From: Medicago truncatula
Lineage: Eukaryota > Streptophyta > Magnoliopsida > Fabales > Fabaceae
DNA length: 64,000 nucleotides
Direction of reading: 5' to 3'
Assembly: GCF_003473485.1 (NCBI RefSeq)
Contig: NC_053042.1
Span: 18,434,501-18,498,500, forward strand
The translations under genes and the position numbers were made by a program. The notes below the pieces were generated by a model, which saw only the letters and a list, made by a program, of their open reading frames with translations, was not told the origin of the DNA and made no database searches. Below are positions 44,438 through 55,885 of this stretch, piece by piece; the first letter of the stretch is position 1; every line of letters starts with the position of its first letter.

Positions 44438-45335
44438 ATGTTGGGTCACACCGATCGACTATCAGAAGAATTGATATCATCAAATGATCAAATACTGGCA
44501 GACCCTGTGTCTGAATTTGGCAACGATGAAGAGGAAACTTGTTCAGAACAGATAGTTTACTCAGCTTCCTTTGAAGAGCTTGCAAGCAGTAGTATTAAAT
44601 ATGATACAGTCATATGGCTTTCTATATCATTACTTCTGGTTTTAGCTTGGGGATTTGGTCTTTTAATGTTGCTCTACCTCCCCTTTAGGAGATATGTGCT
44701 TCGAAAGGATTTGTCGTCTCGTAGATTATATATTACACATACTGAAGTAGTTTACGAGGTACATATGAATAGTTCTGTTTGTACATGGTGTTGTATTACG
44801 AGTTTGATTGAGAAGTGATTTTTTAATTTCCATTCTCCCTTGGTCAAGGTGTCAAGGCCTTCATATATACCTTTTTGGGGCACCATAACAATTGAGAGGC
44901 GTTCACCTCTTTCTTTGGTGATTGATATTATTATTGAACAAGGTACTGATGCAGGCCTTACTAGATTATTTTCTTGCATCCTACGCTAACATCCTTGTTT
45001 AAAACCTCACTTTTCAGATTATTGTGCATGGTTCTTATGATGTTTATTATGACTTCTTTTCAGGTTGTTTACAGTCTATATATGGTGTCCATACTTTTCG
45101 GGTTGAAAGTATTGCTCATGGAAAGGCTGCTGCAATAGATCAACTACAAGCTCAAGGAATTTCTGACCCTGATCTTTTGAGAAAGGTCTGATCATAACAA
45201 AGAGGATGTTTCTTTACATTATACTACCTAAGTACTAGCAAAGAGGATGGTATCATCATACAAAATATTGCAATTGATTTGCAGGTGATCATAACAGAAG
45301 CTTCAAAGATCTCAAGAGATTTAGGGAAAAGTTAG
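44438..45335 (+). CDS. DUF7642-type membrane protein with PH-like domain; early stop
   Basis: Coding exons 44438-44758, 44849-44942, 45064-45185 and 45285-45335; all junctions are GT..AG and in phase, giving 195 residues. The N-terminus is acidic (MLGHTDRLSEELISSNDQIL). One membrane segment follows at about 66-90 (VIWLSISLLLVLAWGFGLLM, then LLYLPFRRYVLRKDL). A PH-like domain comes next: LYITHTEVVYE, VSRPSYIPFWGTITIERRSP, LSLVIDIIIEQGCLQSIYGV, HTFRVESIAHGKAAAIDQLQ, GISDPDLLRK and TEASKISRDLGK. In exon 4 the frame ends at TAG (45333-45335), yet it stays open for 33 more codons (NPMAPSIDLENMARMPAITE...) up to a GTAATA donor at 45435. This suggests a Trp codon turned to stop and a lost C-terminal tail. 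The function of the family is not known; the fold suggests membrane-lipid or protein binding. Confidence 0.7.
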
Positions 45336-45439
45336 AATCCTATGGCTCCAAGCATAGACTTGGAAAACATGGCTCGTATGCCAGCAATAACTGAGGGACC
45401 AGTTGTCTTGAGATCACCCTCAAGAAGTCACAAGGTAAT

Positions 45440-46504
45440 AATAGTCCTCCTCCATGCATCCTAACAAAAAAGCTGCTCCTAGTACAGAAAATGTTACAAC
45501 TTGTAATTCTAAGAGACATACTATAAATGATCTGGTCTAGAATGTTGTCATTTCTATAATGGTGTGAAGTAACCCTTGCGAAGGAAATTAGGTTCCACTT
45601 GTGTACGTTAGAAAGGAATCTCAAACTGGATGAGAAATAACTATATCTCATAATTCAAGGGATTGTAGTCGACCATTCTGTTTTATTATTGTTGCTAACT
45701 TTTAGGGGTTCCTAGTTAATTTTAGGAACTTTTTCCGTTTCTTTGTTTAGCCTATATATGTGCTGTTAAATCAGTTGAATAAATGCAGAGAAGAAATAAT
45801 TTCTCCATAATCTAATCTTAGGGTGCATATGATTTGCACACTAAATGTAAGGGACTGGACAACACAACTCTAGTTGTTCCATGTTTGATTTTAAAACTGG
45901 TCATGAGACTGGACAAATGGGGGACAAAGGACTAGGCAATACGACGTCAGTTAGAATATATCATAGATTGATTTTTTTTTCTTTGACCATTAAAAAGTTT
46001 AGTAGTTAGTCTAAATCATCATCCCAGAGCTACCTGAGCTCAAGCCGGTACAAATTGAACCTAAGGCCCTCTATTAACATAGAATCATTTGAGGCCTTGT
46101 GATGGTCTTTGTAAGAAGCATGCTCGAGTCGGTACAAATTTAACCTACATTTTGTGCAAAAGTTTAAGTTAGAATTTTGTGGGTTTTCTAGAAGGTAAAC
46201 ATCCAGTTTTGACTCAATGGATAAAGCAATGCAATTTATGAACTCTAGTGATAGAAGTCCTATTTCCTAGCATTCTCATGTTTCTTTTGTTGTTGTTGTG
46301 GTTGTTGATGAGCATTCCTGGCTTCGAGCCTAGAATTTCAAAGAATTTTAAAATATTTCCCTAAAAATCTAACAGGTTAAAGAATTTTCAAACAATAAAT
46401 TTTGAAACTTAAATTATCCAAAGGTTACAAACCAAATGTTCAAACATAAAAGGCAAAACATCAAACATGAGTCAAGATATTACAACACCATACAACTAAG
46501 TTAT
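45440..46504. other. Downstream of the DUF7642 gene
   Basis: Would hold the last exon of the DUF7642 gene if intact; I could not identify it. Otherwise AT-rich, with GAGCTCAAGCCGGTACAAAT- and GCTCGAGTCGGTACAAAT-like phrases about 100 bp apart (46034, 46123) suggesting a small duplication. Confidence 0.35.
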
Positions 46505-48417
46505 GTCACCCCCCACCCCTACCACCACGTCTACGGCAATAAACTCGTCCTCCATGAACCTCCACTAGAATTGCTTCCAAATGACTCCATTCATCAATAC
46601 CTTGCACCACCACACTACTAACCATGACGGAATAGAGATGGTCTTTTATACTGCCCAACATTCCGGCTAGGTCTAGGTAATCATGCTTTCCCTCCTACTC
46701 AGCGGCGATTTCATCAAGGGCCTCCTTCTCGGGTGGCCTCGGGACATGAACAACCTTGTTTGGATGTGAGATGGAATAAAACCATCAAATGTATCCTTGT
46801 GACGTCTCATTACCAGTCATAGCAGCAAGCCATGAGTCTTGACCTGACAGCATATGATCAAGATGGTGAGCATGGTGGTAGCTGATCTTCGATAAGGTTG
46901 TATGAGGAGATGCATTCTCACATGGATGTCTGGGGACGGTTTGGACAAACCCAAACTAGCGAAGCACCTGCTCTGAAAGATATCTCACCCTACGAGTATC
47001 GTATATGAGCCATCCAGAATAAAGGATGACCCGCTCGAATGAACATGTTTGACGGTGTTCAGCATACAGGGACATGATAACATTCGCTAGATCCAACTGA
47101 TCCATATGCTCTCTTTAATCGTCTAGTGTAGCCAACACGGCTATGAACATGAATGTTGTTGGTCCAGATATCCACCTCATGCATCCCTGACTCCCATACC
47201 TTTGAAGTGATGAAACACCTAAGCATGCAACAAAGTCAACAACATATAAGTATACAAACAACCAAGACATACGGATGAATAAACATGCAGTACATTATTA
47301 TTTATACCTGCAACAAAGATAAGTATCATGTCTGGTCTTATAATGGGAGGCATTGTTAAGCTACATGTATAGGTGTGCAAGGGCAGCGGGTCCCCATGCA
47401 TAATCAAAGACAGACTTAAAATCTCTGAAGTACCTCAAATAAGTGACATCCACATAGGTGGCACTCTTGTCAGTGAAGAGCATGATACCCATCAAGTATA
47501 GCAAATATATGCGGAAAGACTGTTTCCGCTTCTCCTGCATCTCAGCCAAATGACCAACATATAGGCCTGCTATGCCTTCTGAAGACGCTCCTTGAAAATA
47601 TCATTCAACCAGCTAAATCGTGCATAGGCCCCATTTGTCCTTTCCAACTGATACCATGCTTGGTCCACATCAGCCCCCATCAACTGCACCATAGTCTCAA
47701 TAGCCTCAATCCTAGGCACTGAACCCACGTGGGCCACGAGCATGCCCTTAATGGGGAGATGCAGCAGACTGGACACATCATTAAGTGTCATTATCTTCTC
47801 CCCATATGGAAGATGAAAGCTTGATGTCTCTTAGTAACATCTCTCAACAAAGACAAAACACAGCTCGTGGTCAATTTGACTGTAGTTGGTATCCTACAAC
47901 CACTGAAGACAGGTGGCTCTTAGGTCATCCTTAAACCATTGTGCTGCCATCCAAGCCATGTTTTCTTTATCATGTATTGCTGCGATCTTCTTCTTGTTGT
48001 TTACACATTTTAAATTGCTACGCCACTGCAAAAATTAAAAACAAAAGATTAACATCAACTTCAAAATAATCAGAATAATAAATGAAAAATATTAACAACA
48101 GCTTACGTTAATTAAAACAACATAGGAATTCAATTTATATTTAATAAAAGATGTAGCGTCTTACCACTCCATCGGCCGCCATCCTGACCACGTGAATATG
48201 ATACATGGTCAGCACAACCAAGTCGTGTGGGCCACCCGGATAGTCATCAAGTTGCTCTGGCTCTGGCTCCACACCCACCTACTACTCAAGATCGCCCTCC
48301 TCCTGCTGCTCAGCATCACCCTCCATATGGGGCACGTACTATGGCTCAAGATCGTTATCCTGAGTTGTTCCCTCGTCATCTTCCCTTGCCCCTACCTCTA
48401 CCTCTGCCACCACTCAT
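46505..48417 (-). pseudogene. Plant mobile domain (PMD, MAIN-like) gene relic
   Basis: The frame begins near 48417 with MSGGRGRGRGKGR, typical of PMD proteins, then loses frame. LDDYPGGPHDLVVLTMYHIH follows, the conserved YPGGP start of the domain. After an intron (GTAAG donor just past 48180; TTTGCAG acceptor at about 48030) come FVFVERCY, SSFHLPYGEKIMTLNDVSSL, LHLPIKGML, the spacer to YARFSWLNDIFKERLQKA, and FRIYLLYLMGIMLFTDKSAT then YVDVTYLRYFRDFKS and FDYAWGPAALAHLYM. The C-terminal part (46505-47330) is worn, ending in an RRRGGRGGG-like tail. Stops and shifts occur in at least four places. PMD proteins exist both as host genes (MAIN/MAIL, meristem upkeep) and as passengers of transposons; which applies here is open. 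Confidence 0.75.
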
Positions 48418-50015
48418 AAGCACTCCCCTCCCCCTCTCCATTGTTAGCCTCTCCATACTCTCTTGCCTAACATAAGCATGCATTGATTCTCTATGATCCC
48501 TGGCGTGTTCCATACTTGTAACGTGCATAATCAAGTAACACATAATCAATAGAAATCCACAAAACTGTCAAAAAAATTGTCTGCTGGTGCGCTTCGGATT
48601 ATAAAATCTGAACAGCAACAATCCTGTTCGGATTTTATAATCCGAAAAAATGCAGTTTACAGAAGAAGAAAAAAATGAACCTAAACATTTGCAAGCACAG
48701 AGAATGAGACCTAAACTTTAGTTTAATGTTCGATAAAGCTTCAAATGTGATGATTTTGAGCAACAAAAAAAAAACTCCAAGATTCGGCCAATTCGTGGAT
48801 TTTGGATTTTGGAATAAGGGAGGAGAGAATTTGAAATGGGGTAAATGTAAAACTGAAGAAATGGAGGAAGTTATTGTTTTCGTTTTATATATAAACAATT
48901 TTCGAATTTTAGAAACCAAACTGGCTTTGAATTCTAAAATCCGAAGGGCACTTTTGAAAGGAAAAAAAATAAGACACATGAGAACATAGAATAGAAAAAA
49001 GTAATAGTCTTTTTCTTTTTCATTTATTTTTAGCGTGATTGAGCTTATGTTGCAATCCAACTCTCTTATTGGCAACCACATGTTTTATTTACAAAATCGA
49101 GGGACATTAAGATTCCTACACAAATGATCCCTTATTATATTGTTTTCTTCATGAAAATATTAAAATTGTAGTTTGTGAAAATTTAAGGGATCAAATTAAT
49201 ATATTTTTTATAAAAAAAATGGATGCTTTTTTTTTTACAGGGGTCAAATTGCTAGTTTTATTTTGTTGTTGCAGCCTTAATTTTTTTGGTCAAAGACTAT
49301 TGATACTAAAATTAGATTTTTTTTGTATGTGTATGGACTAAAATTGAATTTTTCTTGTGAGATTAAAATCTGATTTATTTTTCTTGTAACATAGTTGTTT
49401 ACACTAAAAAGAATTATCCTAATAGTTGAATTTGGTAAATAGGCGATCGAGCAATTAGGCGAGGAGACCGTTCAACCAAGTGAAGGATGCGCGATGTTGG
49501 ACCAGCCAACTTTCTCAATGCCACTACTTAGAATAGAACGTGGGTCCTTAAAGCCTAAACACTTGGTCAAAAAATATAGTGGAACTCGACAATGACGTGT
49601 TACCCAAGACTTTTGACAGAACAACTGCCAACTAGTGAACCAGCTACATTGATGAGCTAACCTGACATGTAATCCATAGCTCATTTTGTTAACAAATTAA
49701 AGTTTTTCAATTGTTTTGTTATCTGTAGTGTAGTTCTTACTTCATTTAAATGGGGTTAGAGTTGAACTTATTACTACAAACAATATGAATTAAACCAGTC
49801 ATCTCAACTCAGGTGAAATAGTCAAATTCTCCAACATTTACTGATGCTAAACAAAGATGCCTTATTTAACATACATCTATTCAAGGCAGTAAACTTTTTA
49901 ATTCCTATCCTGACTAGAAAGAGAGCATTTGAATGAGCAAACCACTCTCAACCTTTTAGGAATAAATTAAACAAATTTTAACTATTGTCGTTAATAACAC
50001 ATAATCTTTCAAACC
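48418..50015. other. Intergenic stretch between PMD relic and DGD2
   Basis: TCGGATTATAAAATCTGAAC and ATTTTATAATCCGAAAAAAT (about 48594 and 48631) form a short inverted pair. No gene recognised. Confidence 0.4.
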
Positions 50016-53000
50016 TTATGTCCCGGAAGTATTAGCAAACCCAAGTTCCTTGCGCAGCTGTTCATCGGGTTGCAAGCTATGTGGAATGGCACCAAATATT
50101 CTTCGCGATATTTCAAACCCAGAAGCTACATGATGTACAAATGCTGATGCATCCTCTACTGTCTGCTGCAAATATAACGAAGTAGACAGATAGTTTGAAG
50201 TAGTTCTAGATAATAATTTTCTCTCAGATGGCTTGTCGAGGTCAACGGCCTTAAGAAACCGTTCTGTGGCAGCCTCCCATGAAAGGTCATGTCTCTGAGC
50301 GTCGGTAGGTTGGCCGGGTTCTTCGGTCAATGCCTTAAGTGTTAGTTCAACAAATTCCTTGTGGTTATTATACGTCCAACAATTCGGGAACTGCTTGAAA
50401 AACTCATTTGAGCAATGGTCCGTGCACACAACAATTTTTCCCATTGCTAAAGCTTCTGCTGTTGTCGTGCAAACCACATCTGTTGTGCTCGGATTAATAA
50501 ACAATTTGAAACTGGAGCAGAGGAAATAAAGTGTTAAAGAGTAAACATACACATGTTCCCAATCCATCAGCACATTGTCAAAGAGATGAAGAAAAAACTT
50601 TAACACACCATTCAAACAAAAACAAAATACAAAGCGCAAGAGATAAATATGAAACTTACTCATGAAATAGACCATCAGCATGATCACGGGCTGGATGAAC
50701 TCTAACTGTCATTTCCAGCTTTTTAGCAGCTTCTTGAACTTCATCAGAATCCTCTCCACTTCCAAATAAATCAAGCTCAAGAGCAGATAATTCCTTTTGA
50801 TGATCATTAAGAAGTTGGAGCAGCTCCTTGTAGCCTTTGCTCCATATCATTTTCCCAATAAAATAGGCACCTTTGGTAAAGGCAATCTCTCCATTTTGTT
50901 GTTGCTCCCTTTTTTTCTTGCCAATCTCAAGGAACTTTGGATTAACTCCATGAACGTTACAGACGATGGACCCAGGGTAATCCTGAGTGGCAGCAGAGAG
51001 TCTGATTACCTGCAATCATACAGCTAATCAGTTCAGACAGAGCAAGCGCATGCAATGGTTGCAACAAGTTCATGAAAGCGGTAAATATTATTACTACTTT
51101 GACTCTATTTAATAACATGTATCCTAAAACACCCTTTCAATAATATGTTTAATTTTACAATGACACTTTTGAGAATGCACTGATCTTTTTTTGAGATCAA
51201 GAAGATTAATTTCATTTAACTAAATTTCTTAATAGGTGTGAAGTTAGTTATTTTTACTAATCAAGATCGGAAGGAGTATTTTCACAACTAATCATAAGAA
51301 CAAAGCTTCATTTCCCACTGCGGTGATATTTATGAATACAGCTTGAGAATGTAAAGCTCCCACCTCAAGAAAAAACTCATGTTATCTTTAGATAAGGTGT
51401 TAGTTTTACCCACACAGATGAATACACCAAAAAACGTTATGAAAGTTCTGTGATGATATACGGATTACACACCAACCAAATGAACCAAGTAACAGCATGA
51501 ATTGTATATTGCACACTCTTCAATCATTTTATATATATGGGAGTTAGGGGATTACATTGTTCAATAACCTTGTATGAAATACATAGTCATTGGATTGCAT
51601 ACTTTTGTCTCGATCATGAACGTTTAACTTTAGATAAATTGAATATTCAAAAGCATGTTATAGTCAACACGTACTTGTATTTTAAAAAATAGTGTGCCAT
51701 AGTATCAACTGGATAAATTTAATGAAATATAATTGATGAAATCCAAAGTCTAATAAGTTATTCAGTAGTGTATGAAAAAAGGGTGAGCAGATCCTCCCTG
51801 CAGGTCAATATCACACCACTGAGCTATTGTTTATCAACCAGTTGATTCAATAGCATCAACTCAATCTAATTGTTAGTGATGGGGAAGATAAGATGACCAT
51901 TTAATTTAACTTTGCAGGTGAAAAAATATGCAATAATTTCATGTCTCTAGTTTCTTTCATTGCATAAGTAAAAGACAGAATAGTGTCCCCGTGAGCATAG
52001 CTCAGTTGGCAGGGATATGCATTGTTATATGCAGGGGCCGGGGTTCGAACCCCGGACACCCCACTTATTCACCTGGAAAAAGGTGAATTCTAGCCACTGG
52101 CTACTTGACCCAAAAAAAAAAAAAAAAAAAAAAAGTGTAGTATGCCAAGGTAAACACTGGATACATAAATATTGTTTGTGAAAAGAAAAAGAAAAATTTA
52201 CCTTGTGACAATATATACCAACAACCCAGTTGTTTAAATATTTCAGTAAAAATGCTTGCAGGGTTCCATTCTTCTCTCTCTTCACATATGCTAAATAATT
52301 GGTGTGAATAATTCCTATAACTAGCTTGAATTTAGTTTTCCATCTTTTCCCATGATGAAACCACGTCAGGTGCTCAGGCTCTTCTAGAACAGCAATATCT
52401 ACATCTTTGTCGGGGATAATTTCTGAAATATCGCCAACAGCAAGAATGCTCCTTTTATCTCTAGAAAACTGCATAGTAAGCATATCATAAATTAGCACTA
52501 CTTGTAAAACAAAAGGTATCATGATGTCAATTGGAAATCACTCAGGTCTCATATAATTGCATGTAAACAAAACTAAATAAAACAGAAATCGAGAATTTTG
52601 AAAACCGGGAAATGGCTCCAACTATGGACCCAAGTAAGTCAAAGAAACACATATTATTATTCAAACATTGGCGACTTGAAGTTGCAAAACCTCATTCATT
52701 AGCAAACCATTTTTCCAAAATAACTTTTTTCCCATGATGGCCTAACTTAAACTTTGGTATTCACTTTCATGTGTGCATATTTCAGTGATTTTGTCCAAGT
52801 TTACAATATTTCCAGTTAATGACAAATATACAAACAGTGAGAGAAGTTAACACCTTTCCCGGATAAAACTTTATGCTGAAACCAGATGCAAATCCAACTC
52901 TATCCTCAAGCCATTGGCGAATATATTTCTCCTGCTCTGCAGGAGAATCAAATGTAATATTGTTCGGATATACTACTTTTTGATCTTTCAATGATAACCA

Positions 53001-53135
53001 AGGGATCACCAAGGTGACATTCCTTATCCCAGCTTTGTAAAGATACGCCGCACGAAAGAGAGGATTCACTGCTGTTCCGGTCAACCAAGGAAGGCTAGCA
53101 GTAGTAAAAATCGCAATATGCCGTTTCTGATCCAT
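50016..53135 (-). CDS. DGD2: Digalactosyldiacylglycerol synthase 2
   Basis: Makes digalactosyldiacylglycerol from monogalactosyldiacylglycerol and UDP-galactose at the chloroplast outer envelope; DGD2 types act mainly under phosphate shortage. Four coding exons: 53135-52854, 52468-52202, 51009-50660, 50511-50016, all GT..AG and in phase, 464 residues (Arabidopsis DGD2 is about the same length). Exon 1 opens MDQKRHIAIFTTASLPWLTG, with no transit peptide, as for DGD2 (DGD1 has a long N-terminal extension). Exon 2 holds DISEIIPDKDVDIAVLEEPE and HLTWFHHGKRWKTKF. Exon 3 holds RLSAATQDYPGSIVCNVHGV, NPKFLEIG and GAYFIGKMIWSKGYKELL. Exon 4 holds FKLFINPSTTDVVCTTTAEA, with the acidic residue of the family-4 glycosyltransferase EX7E motif, and ends LQPDEQLRKELGFANTSGT. 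No breaks. A SINE lies in intron 2. Confidence 0.95.
51991..52134 (+). mobile_element. tRNA-derived SINE in DGD2 intron 2 (antisense)
   Basis: GTGAGCATAGCTCAGTTGGC gives a good box A and GGGGTTCGAACCCCGG a perfect box B arm, so the head is barely altered from its tRNA-like form. ACACCCCACTTATTCACC and a short hairpin follow, then a 23-base poly-A (52112-52134). It is fresher than the family member at 3004-3125. A target duplication was not clear (AGTGT on both sides at most). Confidence 0.93.
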
Positions 53136-53139
53136 CTAT

Positions 53140-53635
53140 TTAGTGGATTTAAAATATAAATCTAATGGCACTTCAGAACTCCCAAAGAACATGTAAATCA
53201 CCAGCAAAAACAGCTTGAGAAGACTAACTAACTGATCACTTTAACTGCATTATGAAACAAATGAGGAAAAAACAAAAGATTAGCTGAATAACTTTCAACA
53301 CAAGTCCAAAAAAACTACTCCGTCCGGTCTCATATATAAGCAAAGATTCTTGTTTTAAATTCATTAAATAATTAATGTATCTGGTTTATGTTATAGATCA
53401 GTTATTCAATGAATCTGAAAAGAAAACAACAATCTTAGCTTAAATTGTAATTTTTTTTATTAAACAAAGTTACAGAACTGAATCTCATATACCCTTTAAA
53501 CACCTTTCTGTTATATCAAACTTGAACACTTAAAAAACTCAAACTTTACAAACATATATCACAAAAAAGAAAGATTAATAATGAAATCAAAGGCATAAAA
53601 TGGAAATCGTTGAGTATATGTACCCAGGGCCGTCT
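53140..53635. other. 5' flank of DGD2 with Stowaway-like fragment
   Basis: CTCCGTCCGGTCTCATATAT at about 53315 starts a Stowaway-like stretch, followed by an inverted pair around 53355-53420 (ATTCATTAAATAATTAATGT / ATCAGTTATTCAATGAATCT). The right end was not found. The rest is likely DGD2 leader and promoter. Confidence 0.4.
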
Positions 53636-54360
53636 TAAACAATTCGTTGGCCCCGTTTTAATCTTATAAATTGGCCCCCGGATACAACTTTAAGCTGCTT
53701 TATGTTCAAATCACTAACATCAAAATACAACTTTAAGCTGTTTTGTTAGCTTATGATCAGTCAGCAATGCTTCTGTCCAAGTTCAATAGCTTTTTGTTCT
53801 CCAAAAAAAAACCTGGAATTTCAACATTAAACAATCAAAAACATGTTTAAGTGATAATAAGAAATTCAAGTGGCATTAAAAAATTCAACCATTAATTAAT
53901 TCTTCCTTTTGAGGCAAGTACTAGTGTTATTAAAAAAATTGAACCCATTAGTTTATATGATTAAAAACAAATATGTTGGCTTTGATAACCCATGTTCAAA
54001 GTATACTCTTTTCCAATAGGTTGAATTGAAATTGGTTCAAATCTCTGCTCTTTAGTGTTTTCCAATTCCAATTTACAAACAAAGATAAAAGTAAACATAA
54101 TACCTAATAACATTCAAATTCCATGAATTTAACAAAGAAAATTCAATAAAAAAAATAAAAAGGGTTTTAGTTTTTACCTTTTTGGTGGCGGTGGAAAGAA
54201 GGAGAGAAGCAGCGGCGGCGATTGGGTGGCAGAGAAGCAGCGGCGGCGATTGGGTGACGGAGAAGCGGCGGTGGCGATTGGGTGGCGGAGGCAGGTCTGA
54301 GGTGAGGATATGAGTGGGTGTGGTGGTTTATGAGTTTCTAACTTCAAATTCTAGTTGTGA
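53636..54360. other. Possible decayed hAT-like stretch
   Basis: CAGGGCCGTCTTAAACAATT at 53636 looks like one hAT-type end, followed by GGCCCC-rich phrases. No matching opposite end was seen. The stretch ends in a GC-rich tandem repeat (54204-54287). Confidence 0.3.
54204..54287. repeat. Minisatellite, 3 units of 28 bp
   Basis: Three tandem units, each GAGAAGC(A/G)GCGGCGGCGATT-like followed by GGGTGGC(A/G), with only a few differences. GC-rich in AT-rich surroundings; 28 is not a multiple of three. Confidence 0.92.
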
Positions 54361-54984
54361 CAGATAATGACTGACGCTAGCATTGCTCTCTATTTATTTA
54401 AGATCATGTATCAATTATTAAGATAAACATAATTTGATTTTACTTATGTATAATTAAATTACGAGAGGTTCGTGTAAATTCAATTTACTTATATACATTT
54501 ACTCACTATGAGATATTATTGTAAATTCAATTTACTTATGCACAATTACTTACTATGAGATGTTATTGTAAATTCAGTTTACTTGTATCTCAATACTGAG
54601 CTAAACTCATCAGAATATTTTTTTTTTCTTGAAATTCTACTCTATCTTTCTCAATTCATTATTTTCCACTTTTCTTGTATGGTAATTGTGAATGCATAAT
54701 TAATTTATAAAGGTACTTTCGTAAAAACATCTTTATCTTATCTATTTATCTCTATATCATTTATTCTATTTATCTCTATCATTAATAAGTCGCACACAAT
54801 GGGACAGAGGAGTACTACATACACTACCAAAATATCATATGTCACTTTCCTAGTTAATAAGGTTAATTGTTTAAATTTATCTTCTAAAATAAGCAAAGTC
54901 ATGAATGTCTACGTAAAAAATTGATATTTGTAATTTGGGATTCTTCTTATTTTTTGATCTTTTGGTTTTTCTTGTAGACATAAA
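54361..54984. other. Intergenic stretch
   Basis: TTACTCACTATGAGAT.TTATTGTAAATTCA occurs twice (about 54499 and 54547), a ~55-bp tandem duplication of CAATTTACTTAT(A/G)-type units. No gene recognised. Confidence 0.45.
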
Positions 54985-55676
54985 CTCAGAAGAAAAGTGA
55001 TTTAGAGGTTGAATTTTATTTTTCATGATTTATTTATAGGCATGTTTAAGACATTAAAACATGAATTTCCATACAAATTTAGAATTTTTCGGCAAGAGAC
55101 GAATTAGTTATGAATTTTTAAAGCGTTAAAAACTCCGAAAACAAAACAACGGAAACTCAACCTAAAAAGCAAATTTTGATAAGATTTTTTGCAGAAACAT
55201 CTATAATAGTATATATAGAAAGGATATGTAAAATTTCCTAGTATTTTGAAGAAGCCTCAATTTATTTTTATTTTTTATCTAAACGTTCAAAATTGTAGTT
55301 TTGTTTCGAGTAAGCATATACTTACGGGTCAAAGTTAGTTTTTTAATTTTTCTAGATTGTTTATAACATCATATGAACCTCCACCAAAAAAATTTTTAGT
55401 TTTTAAACAAGGGACAGGTTAATTATGAATTTTCGTTCTCCATAATTTTGACATCTTTTTTAAAAAAAATCATAATTAATTCATCCCTCATTTAAAAATT
55501 CAGAAACTTTATGGTGAAAGTTATTATGATTTTATAAACAAGCGAGCAAAATTAGGAACTGAAACTTGAAGTGTGAGTATATGCTTACTTGAAAGAAAAT
55601 TGTAATTTTGCACGTGTAGGTAAATAAATTAAAAAAAATTAAGTCATCTTCCTAATGATACAAGACTTTACATATC

Positions 55677-55736
<60 letters not shown>

Positions 55737-55885
55737 TTATTTTTTGAATTTTTGGCACTTTAAAAATTCACAATTAATTGGTCCCTTGTAAGAAAATTTG
55801 ATTCATTTGTGAAAAGCCGTATTTTAATATCCTAAACATGTTTGTAAACAATTATGTAACAATTCAACCTCTAGATCACTTTTCT
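54985..55885. repeat. 0.9-kb nested inverted repeat with (AT)26 centre-right
   Basis: The left part (54985-55170: AAGTGATTTAGAGGTTGAAT, GGCATGTTTAAGACATTAAA, AATTTTTAAAGCGTTAAAAA) is the inverse of the right part (55740-55880). A second, inner inverted pair (AAGCATATACTTAC at 55314 with GAGTATATGCTTAC at 55576; AAGGATATGTAAA at 55218 with TTTACATATCCTT at 55667) lies within. It could be an old DNA element; its right arm runs into the copia fossil. Confidence 0.65.
55681..55732. repeat. (AT)26 microsatellite
   Basis: Twenty-six perfect AT units; part of the inverted repeat around it. Confidence 0.97.

Noticed and set aside
48192-48475. Plus-strand Pro/Leu-rich frames
   Set aside because: They are the reverse of the PMD relic's N-terminal part (RGRGRGKGR and YPGGPHD on the minus strand).
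52025-52201. Extension of DGD2 exon 2 frame through intron 2 and the SINE
   Set aside because: The family sequence stops exactly at a good GT donor (52201-52200) and resumes at exon 3.
53636-53660. hAT-like end (CAGGGCCGTC)
   Set aside because: No opposite end or 8-bp target repeat was found, so no element is claimed beyond a low-confidence note.
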